Counted from the first letter of the stretch, positions 35,930 to 46,531 are shown. The stretch is DNA of 64,000 nucleotides from Acinetobacter sp. ANC 4558 (GCF_002135375.1 NZ_NEGH01000011.1:1-64000), one strand, 5' to 3'. Translations and numbers: made by a program. Notes: a model not told the origin generated them from the letters alone.

Positions 35930-36017
35930 GATGAAGCTCCAACTTGCGGTTCGGGCTCTTTATTATTACGTGTTAAACGTGAAGTGAAAGATGTCGATAT
36001 GATTTATGGTCTTACAT
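35930..36017 (+). pseudogene. HsdM (type I methyltransferase) fragment
   Basis: The frame reads DEAPTCGSGSLLLRV followed by KREVKDVDMIYG and a stop. P-T-C-G-S-G-S-L-L is the SAM-binding motif I region of HsdM. Only about 29 codons remain, joined to an HsdR tail. Confidence 0.65.
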
Positions 36018-36474
36018 AGTGATCTGGTGAATGTCGGCTATATCATCAATTTGCTACAAATGGCTGTAAACTCAGACAATGAAGATAAACGTCAGCAAGA
36101 TGAAGCACAAGTACATGATTTAATAGGTAGCGATGTCTCTCTTCATGAAAAGCAAGGCTTAATTGAAAAGTTTATTGCTGAAAATATGCCTAAAATGTTG
36201 AATGGGGAGAATGAATGTAGCGCAAGTATTTGCTGAGTTTTGGGATGCAGAAAAAGAGCAGGCGTATCAATATTTATGTGAACAAGAAAACTTAAAGCCT
36301 GATGTTCTGAAAAAAGTACTCGATAACTATGAGTTTACCCAGCGATTACCACGCCAAGAAGAATTGACTGATTTACCTAATTTTAAAGTCAAGCTATTTG
36401 AACGAGAAAATGTATTTAGTGCATTACTTGCGAAGACACGACAATTTATTGAAAAATTTTATACTGGGCTTTAA
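36006..36474 (+). pseudogene. HsdR (type I restriction subunit) C-terminal fragment, frameshifted
   Basis: Two overlapping frames give LHSDLVNVGYIINLL with IEKFIAENMPKM, then NVAQVFAEFWDAEKEQAY, LPRQEELTDLP and TRQFIEKFYTGL, matching the far C-terminal domain of HsdR. The frame changes near 36205. All motor and nuclease parts are missing, so it is a scar of a deleted hsd locus. Confidence 0.65.
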
Positions 36475-36590
36475 ATAAAATGACTACTTTGATATATCCA
36501 TACAGTCATATGGCTGCATGGAAATACGATGTTTTTGAAACATGGGTAAAATTGGGTAATGATATTTAGACATATTTCAGTTAATGATTA

Positions 36591-37428
36591 GGGTCTGTTG
36601 ACATTTGATGTATAAAAAATAGCGAGTAAGTAAAATTCAATCGCCAAACCAAATTTACTACTCGCTATGCCTCGTACAATGCTGAATGATCAACACTGGT
36701 CAAAGTTAGAAACTATTCTGCGTAATTTTGATATTTATCTCAAACGAAATCTTCGAAATTTTATTGAAGCTATTCTTTATCGAATTAGAACAGGTTGCCC
36801 ATGGCGAGATTTACCACCAGATTTTGGTAATCCAAATTCAATATTTAAAAAATATAGTCGTTGGTCTAAACATAATAAGCTGCTGAAAATATTTAAATTA
36901 ATCAGTAAACATACAGATAAAGTGTGGATTTTTATTGATAGTTCTCATATTAGAGCGCATCAGCACTCTGCTGGGTTAAAAGATCAAGCTATATCAAAAA
37001 GCATTGGTGGGAATAGTTCAAAAATACACTTGGCCGTTGATTCTTATGGTAATCCAATTGAAATTATGATCACGAATGGAACAACACATGATGTTAAGGT
37101 TGCACCTGAGCTAGTTGAAAAATTAGATTTGGAAAAAACTGAGGTCTTATGTGCAGATAAGGGTTATGATTCTGAACCATTACGAGAGCAAATCAGAGCA
37201 ACAGATACCGAAGCTAATATTCCACGGAAGTCAAATACTCAGTCCAACAATAATCATATGGATTGGAATTTATATAAAATTAGGCACTTAGTGGAAAATA
37301 CTTTTGCAAGATTGAAGCAATTTAGAGGAATAGCAACTCGATATGACAAGCTAAAACGTAATTATGAAAATGCGGTTGCTTTAGCTTGCATATACATGTG
37401 GTTGCCATTATGAAATGTCAACAGACCC
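36591..37428 (+). mobile_element. IS5-family (IS427-like) insertion sequence, intact
   Basis: Perfect 16-bp terminal inverted repeats (GGGTCTGTTGACATTT at 36591-36606 and its complement at 37413-37428) enclose one transposase gene; total 838 bp. The flanks carry TA on both sides (36589-36590 and 37429-37430), the target preference of the IS427 group. Decayed relatives lie at 1580 and 12161. Confidence 0.92.
36667..37413 (+). CDS. IS5-family transposase
   Basis: A 248-residue single-frame DDE transposase. An N-terminal DUF4096-like region (TGCPWRDLPPDFGNPNSI) precedes the catalytic domain with Asp in IFIDSSHIRAH, Asp in LCADKGYDSE and Glu in IRHLVENTFARLK. Many IS427-group elements need frameshifting, but this copy has one open frame and looks functional. 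The last codons run into the right inverted repeat. Confidence 0.92.
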   Translation: MPRTMLNDQHWSKLETILRNFDIYLKRNLRNFIEAILYRIRTGCPWRDLPPDFGNPNSIFKKYSRWSKHNKLLKIFKLISKHTDKVWIFIDSSHIRAHQHSAGLKDQAISKSIGGNSSKIHLAVDSYGNPIEIMITNGTTHDVKVAPELVEKLDLEKTEVLCADKGYDSEPLREQIRATDTEANIPRKSNTQSNNNHMDWNLYKIRHLVENTFARLKQFRGIATRYDKLKRNYENAVALACIYMWLPL

Positions 37429-37570
37429 TAATTTTTTATAAATAGATTTAGTCAGTTAAACTACCACCACCTCAAAAGAGTATTTAAAATAGCAATAAAA
37501 TGTATTTTAGTGCATTAAATTTTAGCTAGCTAAATGTGAAAATTAAAAAAGCACATATTGTAAAAACAAT

Positions 37571-38131
37571 ATGATTGTTAATAAAAATAAAATGTATAAC
37601 AATAAAAAACAAATCCAGATTGTATTTTTAATAATCTGTGCCTTTAGTATATCTGGTCTATCTTTAGCACAGGACTTTGACCCAGCCGTTGATGGTTTAA
37701 TTCAGAATCAACAACGCCAAACCGAACTTGAAAAAATTACTCAACCACAACGAGATGTCTTGTTAGAACAAGCACAAAATAAATCACCTATTACATTTCA
37801 AGAAATTGAAGATCAGAATTGTTTTCCGATTCATCAAGTCAAATTAAACGGAGATATGAGCATCCGGTTTGAAAAATATCTAAAACAGACTTTAAAAGGA
37901 TTAGAATTTAAAGATGGTTTATGTATGGGGGGAGCAGAGAATTAATCTGCTGATGAGCCAAACACAGAACTTGATGATTGGGGAGGGTTATACCACTACG
38001 CGTATTTTAGTTGCTCCACAAAACTTAAGCTCAGGCAAACTTGAACTGACGGTGATCCCAGGTTTATTGGGTGAGATTAAAATTGATTTAAGCGATGATA
38101 TTCATACCCATGCAGGTCGTATTCAATTCAA
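37571..38131 (+). pseudogene. TpsB/CdiB-type (ShlB/FhaC) outer-membrane transporter, N-terminal fragment
   Basis: The frame opens with a signal-like hydrophobic stretch after an N-terminal basic region and continues QDFDPAVDGLIQNQQRQTEL and IEDQNCFPIHQVKL, the POTRA entry of a two-partner secretion transporter. It shifts frame at about 37940 and goes on as LMSQTQNLMIGEGYTTTR, SSGKLELTVIPG and DDIHTHAGRIQ. There the match ends and CdiA-type sequence begins. The whole beta-barrel is missing. Confidence 0.78.
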
Positions 38132-40321
38132 ACTGCTGTAGATGCGACCAAACAAGTCGGTCAAAGCAAAAATGACCGTGTGAATGCAATGGCAGCAGCC
38201 AATGCAGGCTTTAATGCATATAAAGCAGGACAGTCATTGGCTCAATTAAAAGATGCAGCGACGAGTGCCCAAAACTTGTCAGAGGCAGCGAATGTTAGTG
38301 CCAGTATTATGTATGGCAAACAAAAAGATACAAGTTTTAGTCACACTGAAAGTACCACAGGTGCATCGAGCCAAGTTTATGCAGGTGGATAAACCAATAT
38401 TGTGGCGACAGGCGCAGGTGAGCAATCAAATATTAATATTATTGGATCAGATGTATTGGGTCAACAGGGCACCACTTTAATTGCAGACAATGACATTAAT
38501 ATCAAAGCCTTTGAGCAGAATAGTTCAGAAGAATCTGGAAATAAAAGTTCAGGCTGGAATGCGGGTGTTGCCATTAGTTACGGACAAAGTGGTTTTGCTT
38601 TTGGTGTGACGGCTGGTGGTAATTTAGGAAAAGGTTCAGGCAATGGAGAAGAAACCAGTTATTTGAATAGCCATGTGGGCTCTCAAGAGAGTCAAACAGT
38701 TATCAATAGTGGCAATGCGGCGAATATTATTGGTGGTCAGGTGCAAGGCAAAGGCATTGAACTGACTGCTAAAGAACTGAATATCGAAAGTCTGCAAGAT
38801 AAAATAACCTATAAAGCCAAACAGGAAAATATTTCGGGTCAATTTACGATTGGTACCGGTGGGGGAAGTGCCTCAATCAGTGCAAGTAAATCAAATATTG
38901 ATGCCAACTATGCATCGGTGAATGAGCAGTCTGGAATTTATGCAGGGGATGATGGTTATCAAATTAATGTTACAAATAATACTGATTTAAAAGGTGCCAT
39001 TATTACTTCAACCCAAAAAGCAGAAGATGCTGGCAAGAATACACTGAGCACAGGAACACTTACCGCTTCAGACATCAAAAATGTGAGTGAATATGATACC
39101 AAAGGGATTGGTCTAAGTGGAAAGATGAGCGTTAGTGGTGAAAGTCTTGGTCAAAAGGCACCATCAAGAGATCAAGGAGTAGTACTTAACAATGAAGGAA
39201 ATAAAGGATCAGGTAAATCGATTGGTTTTGGTTTAGATAGTGATTATGACAACAGTGTGACCAAGAGTGGTGTGAATACCAAAAACATTACGATTACAGA
39301 GGAACAAGGGCAACAAGCACTGACTGGTAAAACAGCAGAGCAGATGAAATCTGAAATCTATACGAATATCACTACAGACAATGCCAAAGAAAACAGTGGA
39401 GCGTTAAAGAACAACTTTGACAAAGACAAAGTTCAAAGTGAGATTAATTTACAAGTTTCAGTGACACAGCAATTTGATGCCAATCGTCAAGAAGCGAAGC
39501 AAGAAATCAATAAAAAGTTAGATAATATTAAAAAAGAATATGCTGATGTACTTGAAAAAGAAAAGAATAAGCAGACTTTAACTGTACAGGATCAAGAACA
39601 ACTAAAAGTGTACTATCAAACGGTAGATAACTACCAAAAGCTTGGATTGGTTTTAGATACTGTTGCAGCAGCCCTCAGTCCAACAGCAAGTTATGAGATT
39701 GGACAGTACTTTAAAGGAAAAGATGCCGAAGGAAGTGCAGCCACATCCTTGCACATACCTTACTAGGTGCAGCCGTTGTCGCAGCTGGTGGCAATGATGC
39801 ATTGACAGCAGGTTTATCTACCGGTGGTGCAGAAGCCTCAGCGCCAATCCTTGCGCAATATTTATATGGTAAGAAGCCAAGTGATTTAACTGCGGATGAA
39901 AAGGGAACGATCAGCTCAATTACAGGTTTAATTGCTTCGGGTGTTGGTGCAAGCACAGGAGATATTGGTTCGACAGTGCAAAGTGGGCAAGTAGCTCAGA
40001 ATGCCGTGGAAAATAATAATATGGATATTCCACTTCCTGTTAACCAAGAGTGGGGAAAAGGAGCACAGTCATTAGCTGAAAATGTACATGGAAAAAATTA
40101 TAGTAATGAAGATATTTTAAAAGCATTAGATAGTTATACACGTGGAACTTTGCTGGATAATGCAGATATTATTAAACATGGAGGTCAGGCATGGCTTAAT
40201 CTTGTTGCAAGCGCTACTCCAGTATCTGGAGGATATAGAGTTTATCAAAGTGGAAAATGGATATTTATTTCATTATCACAGACTAGAAAATTAAATGAAA
40301 TAGCCAAAGCTGTAGGATTCA
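38132..40321 (+). pseudogene. CdiA/FhaB-type exoprotein, C-terminal part with VENN border
   Basis: The sequence encodes the late hemagglutinin-repeat part of a two-partner secretion exoprotein (AMAAANAGFNAYKAGQ, SGWNAGVAISYGQSG) and its pretoxin region (LGAAVVAAGGNDALTAGL, ILAQYLYGKKPSDL, then NAVENN at about 40003-40020). The N-terminal thousands of residues are absent. A single stop (TAA at 38390-38392, where AAA is expected) and a frameshift near 39735 break it. VENN marks the start of the variable toxin tail, which continues to 40359 and, after another frame change, at 40322. Confidence 0.82.
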
Positions 40322-40573
40322 ATGGGGAAATTCGGTGGAATAGCAGGAATTGTTATTAATAATGGTTTAAATAGCGATCCTTTAACTAATAATATTATAA
40401 AATCGGGAGTTGTTGGGGCACTAATTCCAAAAAATAGCGGTCGAGCTGCAATTTCGTCTTCTGGAACAAATTCTAAAGTTGCAAATATCATTGTTGATAT
40501 TAATTCTGCTGTAATAGGTATTGGAGCCGAAAAAATCCAAAAAGTAAAACCTAAAGATAATAATAATGTTTAA
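40322..40573 (+). pseudogene. CdiA-CT toxin tail, out of frame with the exoprotein
   Basis: This 83-codon frame (GKFGGIAGIVINNGLNSD at its start) takes over from the frame that runs from VENN to a stop at 40359. A one-base change near 40320 probably separates them, so it is the likely end of the toxin rather than a gene. It is rich in Gly and short hydrophobic runs, a style seen in membrane-inserting toxin tails. I recognise no known nuclease motif. The last 8 nt overlap the next gene. Confidence 0.5.
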
Positions 40574-40892
40574 AAGAAATAATAAAAATGTTAATCATAA
40601 TAAATATATGAATGGGCCTGATATTATCTATAGGTCAAGTGATATAATTGTACACATAATAATGACTATTTTAATGATGGTTGTATTTATTCTTTTATGT
40701 TTCTTTGTGTTTAGAGAAGGGGTTGATAACCTTCTTTTAAATGGTACTCTTAACATATTACTCTTGTTATTTACTGTGATAGAAGATTTTTTACTAGTGA
40801 TATTTGGTTTTGCAATGATTTTCCCAATTTATATTAATGAATATGGAGCTTTATTTAGAACATTGTTTTTGAAAAAAAAGTTTTTAAACTAG
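40566..40892 (+). CDS. Small membrane protein, candidate CdiI-type immunity protein
   Basis: A 108-residue protein with two strongly hydrophobic segments, about residues 28-52 and 57-88, the latter long enough for one or two helices, and a basic end. It starts inside the last codons of the toxin tail (overlap 8 nt), the position of cdiI genes. Immunity to pore-forming or ionophore CdiA tails is usually given by small membrane proteins, so the pair is consistent, but no specific homology is recognised. The frame is intact although the toxin gene is broken. Confidence 0.5.
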   Translation: MFKRNNKNVNHNKYMNGPDIIYRSSDIIVHIIMTILMMVVFILLCFFVFREGVDNLLLNGTLNILLLLFTVIEDFLLVIFGFAMIFPIYINEYGALFRTLFLKKKFLN

Positions 40893-41769
40893 AATGATGT
40901 AGAATATATCTACTTTATAAGGCAAGTTGATTACAGCTCTAATAATATCATGTATAGATGTATTATAAATAGCAGAAAAGAATTAAAATTATCTTGGAGT
41001 ATTGAGGTTCAAAAATGATGATTATCATGAAATACTCAATACTATTGATTTTTATGTAAAAAAGCACAATATTAAAATTCGTTTTAAAGATTAAGAATTT
41101 AACTTTAATAGTGAATTAAAAGAAATACATAAAAAATTGGATTTTTCAAATTAATTTGAAGGGTTTTAAAATTAAAATAAGGAGTGTTGTAAAAATTATG
41201 ATTAAGTTTAATTTTAAGCGAAGGGAATTTCATTAAATAAGAGTCAGCTAAATGGCGAGAAGGATGCATATGCAAGGTATAGAGGCAATCTGCCAATGTG
41301 CAAAAAATCCTAAACAACCTGGATAATAAGTATGGTTAAGATTATATTAATAAATTATGTAATGGGGAAAGATCGTAAAACGATTATAATTTCTTAACTA
41401 TTATTTTTATTTTCTTATTAATAAAATGAATTGTAATATCTAAAACTCTTAACTTTAATGAGGACGCTTTATATCTAATAATATCCTATATTACCTTCGT
41501 TGTTTCAATATATAATGGTTCGCCTATAGGGTATCCATAATTTAATTCGGACTCTAATTCTTTTGATATTTTTATGAGATTTTTTTTATTAGTTATGACA
41601 TTAGCAATATTCATATATTTTGCATATAAGTTGTATTAGTTTAAATATTTAAATAGTGAATTTTCGAATAAGTAATAAATTCGTTCATTAGGGGTTTTAT
41701 TTAATTAATAAATTAAAAATTCCTAAAATTAACATAATACACTTATACAAAGATGGATTGTTGGAACCC

Positions 41770-42168
41770 ATTTAAAGTGTCTATTTAGATACTGATATAA
41801 TTTGTGATAAAGGTAATGTACTGTGCGAAAATGATGTCAAAGACAACCTAGTAACAAATACTCAGGGAAATTAAACTTTTATAGGCAATAAGAGCTATCC
41901 AACATTTCAATCAATATTAGATGCTGATCCAAATATATGACCATTTTTGGACATATTTGGTTCAACAGGCGGCTTTCAACTAATTAAAGGAGGATGGTAT
42001 TTACTCAAAGGGAGTGTGATTCCTTACGAATCTGGTAGTTGGTCTGATATGTTCGTTAAATCATTTGCAGGTACTCATGATTTTATTGGTGGGAAAATAT
42101 GGGGATGGTATGGTAAAGATGGAAATACGTTAATAAAAATAAAAAAAATTCAAAAAGTATGCTTCTGA
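41770..42168 (+). pseudogene. Orphan CdiA-CT/polymorphic toxin fragment
   Basis: Across several stops the frame reads YLDTDIICDKGNVLCEND, YPTFQSILDADPN and then FGSTGGFQLIKGGWYLLKG and SFAGTHDFIGGKIWGWYGKD. The GTHDFIGG...G-Y pattern is found near the end of CdiA and related polymorphic toxins. It lacks a start and secretion region, so it is an orphan tail of the kind that accumulates downstream of cdiA. Confidence 0.55.
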
Positions 42169-42397
42169 GGCTACGACAATAGTGGCTATACATTCAACAT
42201 ATTATGCGGATTTTCTACATTTAAAGGGCTGGGGGTAAGGGTTACTAATGATATTCATTGGTCTGATTTATGTTTTTTATATGATGGAACACTTAATTTA
42301 ATTCGAAAAACTACTGCAATAAAAATCAATTTAGCACATGACGCAGCAATTAAACTGTTAATATTAAAGTAAAAAAGGCATTTAAATTTTGCATGTT

Positions 42398-42655
42398 TTA
42401 AAACAGTAGGGTTGTATTATCATGAATTAAAATTGAATGGAGTTCCCATTTAAATCTAGGATCAAAAGATTTTGATAAATACTGCTCAGAATAGTTCGCT
42501 CTATCCAGATTTGATTCTATAAAACATCTGAGAATGATGTTTGGAAGTGGATTGAAAAATTCTGAATAAGAAGGGTTTTCTATAGATTTAGTCTGATTTG
42601 ATAAAAATGTGATAGAAGTATTTTGAGGAATTCTATATTTTTCCATATTGCTCAT
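42398..42655 (-). CDS. Hypothetical protein, 85 residues, doubtful
   Basis: A minus-strand frame opening MSNMEKYRIPQNTSITFL. It has no recognised domain, no hydrophobic segment and no convincing ribosome site. It could be the remains of an immunity gene or a chance frame in AT-rich DNA. It is listed because it is the longest frame in this gap. Confidence 0.25.
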   Translation of the reverse strand: MSNMEKYRIPQNTSITFLSNQTKSIENPSYSEFFNPLPNIILRCFIESNLDRANYSEQYLSKSFDPRFKWELHSILIHDNTTLLF

Positions 42656-42785
42656 GAATTAGCATTAATCTAATAATCGAGTATGAAATGCTAGTATGTC
42701 AATTAATTGTCGAAGTAGTGTAGAGTGTTGACTAAAGATAAGTATTTATTAAGATACTGTTAATTAAAACTAATTAGAAAGAAAG

Positions 42786-45527
42786 ATGTTGAATGATATT
42801 TTACCCATTTTAGATAAATTTGGTAGTAAAACTCAAAATCGAGCAATTCATATTACATTTAATAACTTATCACTTAACAAAAAAGTAGTCTTGCAACGAA
42901 TTGATGGTTATCAACGTATTAACGAAGGGCAGTCAGCAGAATTAATCTGCTTATCCACAGATCCTTATATAGAATTGAAGCAGTTTATTGGATGTCAAGT
43001 TGCTATAGACCAAGTGACAGATCAAGGCCAATTATTTAGAACTACAGGAATTATTACTGGAGCGTGTCAAGGACAGTCTGATGGCGCACTGTCACTTTTT
43101 AGACTAACTTTACAAGATTCAACAGCACTTTGGCATAAACGTAGAAATAGTCGTGTTTTTATGAATAAGAGTGCAATTGAAATTATTGAAACTGTTTTTA
43201 AAGAATGGCAAGACAAAAGTAAATTATTTGCTTCAAGTTTGCAGCTAGATTTAAGTGGTTTAAATCACACTTATGATGTAAGACCTTTTTCAATGCAATC
43301 GAATGAGTCAGATTATGAATATTTGACCAGATTAATGCGTGAAGAGTCAATTAATTGGTTGATTGATGAGACAGATTCTTTTGTCCAGAATAATGAAGAA
43401 AAAATTGAACCTCAAAAATTACGTTTAGTTGATCATAATGATCAGTTTTCAGCTTTAACTCGAAGAATAATTCGCTATCATCGTTCCAATGCTACCGAAC
43501 AAAAAGACAGTATTATAAGTTTTGTTGCACAGCGACAATTACAACCTACGGCAATTCACGTACAACGTTGGCAAGCTGACCTTCTTTCTCAAGAAGAAGG
43601 GAGTGGTAGTGTATTGAGTGTGCATAAACAAAGTGCTCAACATGACAACATAAGTTTAAGCTTAGAACAATCATGGAATATATCACCTGCTTGGATTCGA
43701 GATTTAAACGGAGAGGATCAAGCTACAGCTGCCAGCAATAGCCAACTTGAAAAATTAAATAAACAACTGAACCAATATCAATCACTACAATCTAAGTATT
43801 TCACAGTTTGTAGTAGTGTTCGTGATATTCAAGTAGGGTACTGGTTTCAAATGATAGGCCATCCTGAGATTGACAAGAATCATAGTGGCAGTGATCAAGA
43901 ATTTTTAGTTATATCTAAACATTATTATAATCAAAATAACTTTCCTAAAGAGATACAAAACCAAGTTGAAAAACTGTTGCATTTAAACCATTGGGAAAGA
44001 AATAACGATCGTAAAGAAGAACGTCAAGCCAATCAATTTGTGGTGATTAGACGTAGTATTGATTTTGTTCCAGAATATGATCCTTTAAAGCATCGTCCAA
44101 TGGCTTATGTACAACGTGCTAAAGTAGTAAGTGATGGCGAAGAAATCTATGTTGATGAATGGGGGCGAATCAAAGTACGCTTTTTATTTACTCGAACTGA
44201 CGATCATGGTCATGATGGTGGAGCAGGAAGTAATGACAATGATACTGATTCGGCTTGGGTAGATGTACTAACACCTTGGGCGGGTGAAGGTTATGGGGCA
44301 CGTTTCTTACCGCGTAAAGATGAAATAGTCGTTATTGATTTCTTTGATGGTAATATTGACCGCCCCTTTGTGACTGGACGCATTCATGAAGCGCAACGCA
44401 ATCCAACTAAATTTGATATTAAAGGACAATTACCTAATACCAAAAAGCTTAGTGGTATTCGCTCTAAAGAGGTCGGTGGTGATGGTTTTAACCAACTTCG
44501 TTTTGATGATACGACAGATCAGATTAGTGCACAGCTACAGAGTAGTCATGGCGCAACACAGCTTAATTTGGGACATTTAAGTCACCCGAAAGAACAAGCA
44601 GAAAGTGATGGTCGTGGAGAGGGCTTTGAATTAAGATCAGACCGATGGGGAGCTATTCGAGCACCACAAGGAATATTAATTACCACTGAATCAGCTAATA
44701 ATGCATCTGGGCATCAGCTTGATCGAATGGAAATTCAGAAAGAGCTTGAAATTAATAAAAAGACGAATGAGTCGATGGTTGAATTAACAAAAGGGCATTT
44801 AACCGCTGAGCCTGAATTAGATTTACAAGAAAATATTTTAGCAGCATTACCCAATTGGAATGATTCAGAAGAAACACCATATATATTATTAAATGCGAAA
44901 GATTCAATTGTATTGAATACCATGCAAGGTATTGTCTCTCAAGCAAAAAATCATATTGAAATGATGACACCTCGTAATATTCAATTATTTTCAGGGCGTC
45001 AAATTTTAGCAAATGCACTTGATAAAATTAGCTTATTTGCTAAAGCAGCAGGAATAAAAATTAAGGCAGGTGCAGGCGATGTGGAGATAGAGGCACAAGA
45101 TGCCAATATGAAACTTGCTTCAAAAAATTTAATGCATATGTATGCCTTAAATGACTATGTCAAAGTTGAGAGTGGTAAAGGTATTTTACTTGCTTCAGGT
45201 GGTGGGTATATCAAAATTGCGGATGGAAATATTGATATTGTTTGTCCTGGGGTTATCTCTTTAAAAGCTGGTCAAATTAAAACAATGTCTGGAAGTACTT
45301 TAAGTACAGACTTAGCTCAAATGCCAGAAATGCAGATGGATTATAATGAACAATTTGTTGTTCGCAATCGTATTGGTAAAGCCATGCCAAATATGAAATA
45401 TCGTATAAAAACAGAAGATGGCAAAGTGATAGAAGGCATTACGGATGCTGAAGGAAAAACAGAAGAAGTCACGTCTTTATCAATGAATAAGGCAATAATT
45501 ACATTATTAGGATATGCCGATGAATAA
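42786..45527 (+). CDS. vgrG: Type VI secretion spike protein VgrG with C-terminal TTR-like extension
   Basis: A 913-residue trimeric spike tip. The gp27-like half occupies about 1-400 (FMNKSAIEIIETVFKEW, SNESDYEYLTRLMREE), followed by the gp5 OB-fold with VDEWGRIKVRF and WVDVLTPWAGEGYGARFLPR, then a DUF2345 beta-helix region (about 700-850). The last 50 residues (MPNMKYRIKTEDGKVIEG and DAEGKTEEV) resemble the transthyretin-like adaptor that binds lipase effectors. The genes for an immunity lipoprotein and a lipase follow at once, so this is an orphan vgrG-effector module; no sheath genes are in the window. Confidence 0.93.
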   Translation: MLNDILPILDKFGSKTQNRAIHITFNNLSLNKKVVLQRIDGYQRINEGQSAELICLSTDPYIELKQFIGCQVAIDQVTDQGQLFRTTGIITGACQGQSDGALSLFRLTLQDSTALWHKRRNSRVFMNKSAIEIIETVFKEWQDKSKLFASSLQLDLSGLNHTYDVRPFSMQSNESDYEYLTRLMREESINWLIDETDSFVQNNEEKIEPQKLRLVDHNDQFSALTRRIIRYHRSNATEQKDSIISFVAQRQLQPTAIHVQRWQADLLSQEEGSGSVLSVHKQSAQHDNISLSLEQSWNISPAWIRDLNGEDQATAASNSQLEKLNKQLNQYQSLQSKYFTVCSSVRDIQVGYWFQMIGHPEIDKNHSGSDQEFLVISKHYYNQNNFPKEIQNQVEKLLHLNHWERNNDRKEERQANQFVVIRRSIDFVPEYDPLKHRPMAYVQRAKVVSDGEEIYVDEWGRIKVRFLFTRTDDHGHDGGAGSNDNDTDSAWVDVLTPWAGEGYGARFLPRKDEIVVIDFFDGNIDRPFVTGRIHEAQRNPTKFDIKGQLPNTKKLSGIRSKEVGGDGFNQLRFDDTTDQISAQLQSSHGATQLNLGHLSHPKEQAESDGRGEGFELRSDRWGAIRAPQGILITTESANNASGHQLDRMEIQKELEINKKTNESMVELTKGHLTAEPELDLQENILAALPNWNDSEETPYILLNAKDSIVLNTMQGIVSQAKNHIEMMTPRNIQLFSGRQILANALDKISLFAKAAGIKIKAGAGDVEIEAQDANMKLASKNLMHMYALNDYVKVESGKGILLASGGGYIKIADGNIDIVCPGVISLKAGQIKTMSGSTLSTDLAQMPEMQMDYNEQFVVRNRIGKAMPNMKYRIKTEDGKVIEGITDAEGKTEEVTSLSMNKAIITLLGYADE

Positions 45528-46521
45528 ATTACTCACTGCTTTAGCCTTAACAGGATGTATCTTTAATATCAGTTGTACATCTACTGCACAATCGCAAGTA
45601 CAAAATACAGGTAAAAATATGATCAATTTAGAAAAAACTAGGCCCTATTGTATTGGTCGTTATGTGGTTGATATTCCAGTAGAAGCAAAGCCTCTAAAGC
45701 GGTTTGATCAATATGATTCATTTATTATCAAAGTGATTGATAATGCGACGCGTCAAGATTTTGATGCAGCAGTGCAAAAAAGGAAAAAAGAGTATTCTGA
45801 GTATGATTGGTTTATTACAGAAGACCCCGCTGAACAAAAAAATACAGGTCGATTGACTAAAACACTAAAAGGTAAAAAATCTAAAGATCAAGGAAGTCCT
45901 TTTACTGTATTTGGGTTCATTTTAGATAAAAATACTTTATTTTTAATTGAAGGAAATCATAGTGATACTCCAAGATTTACAAAAGAAAGCAATGAAGCGA
46001 TGCAACATTTAATTAAAGACCTACGCTACCGTGCTGAGAATGAAATTCCAAAAGAAAATGGGCAATGTATTTATCAAGGATTTATTAAAGATAATGATAA
46101 AATTTTTAGGTATAGTGAACAAAGCTTAGGCTTTGATTTTGAAAAATACCCTACTTTGGTTTTACGTTTTAAAAGCGAAACTACTTTTGATGTAGTAACG
46201 CCACTTATTCCAAGAATTGAACAAAATTTAAAAAAGGCAGGCTTAGGGCGTTTAATAGCTCCTGCTACAATTCGTAAAGGTGAAAAGAATACACAACATT
46301 TAACCGGACAAGAATGGATTTCTGTACAAAAAATGACAGGTAAAAATGGTATTAGTGCAGTTTGGGAACATGTGGGAACCACAAGAAAAAACCAAGATCC
46401 TTTGATCGAGTTTGAAACAGATACAGGTTACGAAACTCAGGAAAATAAATCGGCTAGCCTGGCGCAGGTAGATGCATTAAAGCTTTATGAGTCTATTTTA
46501 AAAACGATCCGTAAATTCTAA
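45520..46521 (+). CDS. Tli4-family immunity lipoprotein
   Basis: A 333-residue protein with a lipoprotein signal (LTALALTGC, Cys at about 13) that should anchor it in the periplasm. The segment RPYCIGRYVVDIPVEA and the repeated two-domain architecture are those of Tli4 proteins, which block periplasmic phospholipase effectors. The ATG at 45520 has AGGA 8 nt upstream and overlaps vgrG by 8 nt; a start two codons earlier is possible. It is immediately before the lipase gene it should neutralise. Confidence 0.8.
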   Translation: MNKLLTALALTGCIFNISCTSTAQSQVQNTGKNMINLEKTRPYCIGRYVVDIPVEAKPLKRFDQYDSFIIKVIDNATRQDFDAAVQKRKKEYSEYDWFITEDPAEQKNTGRLTKTLKGKKSKDQGSPFTVFGFILDKNTLFLIEGNHSDTPRFTKESNEAMQHLIKDLRYRAENEIPKENGQCIYQGFIKDNDKIFRYSEQSLGFDFEKYPTLVLRFKSETTFDVVTPLIPRIEQNLKKAGLGRLIAPATIRKGEKNTQHLTGQEWISVQKMTGKNGISAVWEHVGTTRKNQDPLIEFETDTGYETQENKSASLAQVDALKLYESILKTIRKF

Positions 46522-46531
46522 GAGAAAGATC

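Larger units (their letters stand above)
40893..42785. other. AT-rich graveyard of toxin/immunity modules
   Basis: No long intact gene on the plus strand. The only readable remains are an orphan toxin-type segment at about 41770-42168 and a short minus-strand frame at 42398-42655. The rest (40900-41750) shows only short broken frames. The base composition is distinctly AT-richer than the VgrG gene that follows. Confidence 0.55.

Noticed and set aside
39711..39956. Minus-strand frame of 81 codons inside the cdiA remnant
   Set aside because: It lies opposite the clearly recognisable pretoxin sequence and has the composition of a shadow frame.
42398..42655. Treating the 85-codon minus-strand frame as an immunity gene
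   Set aside because: It is on the opposite strand from the toxin remnants and has no hydrophobic or acidic character that would support the role; kept only as a doubtful hypothetical.
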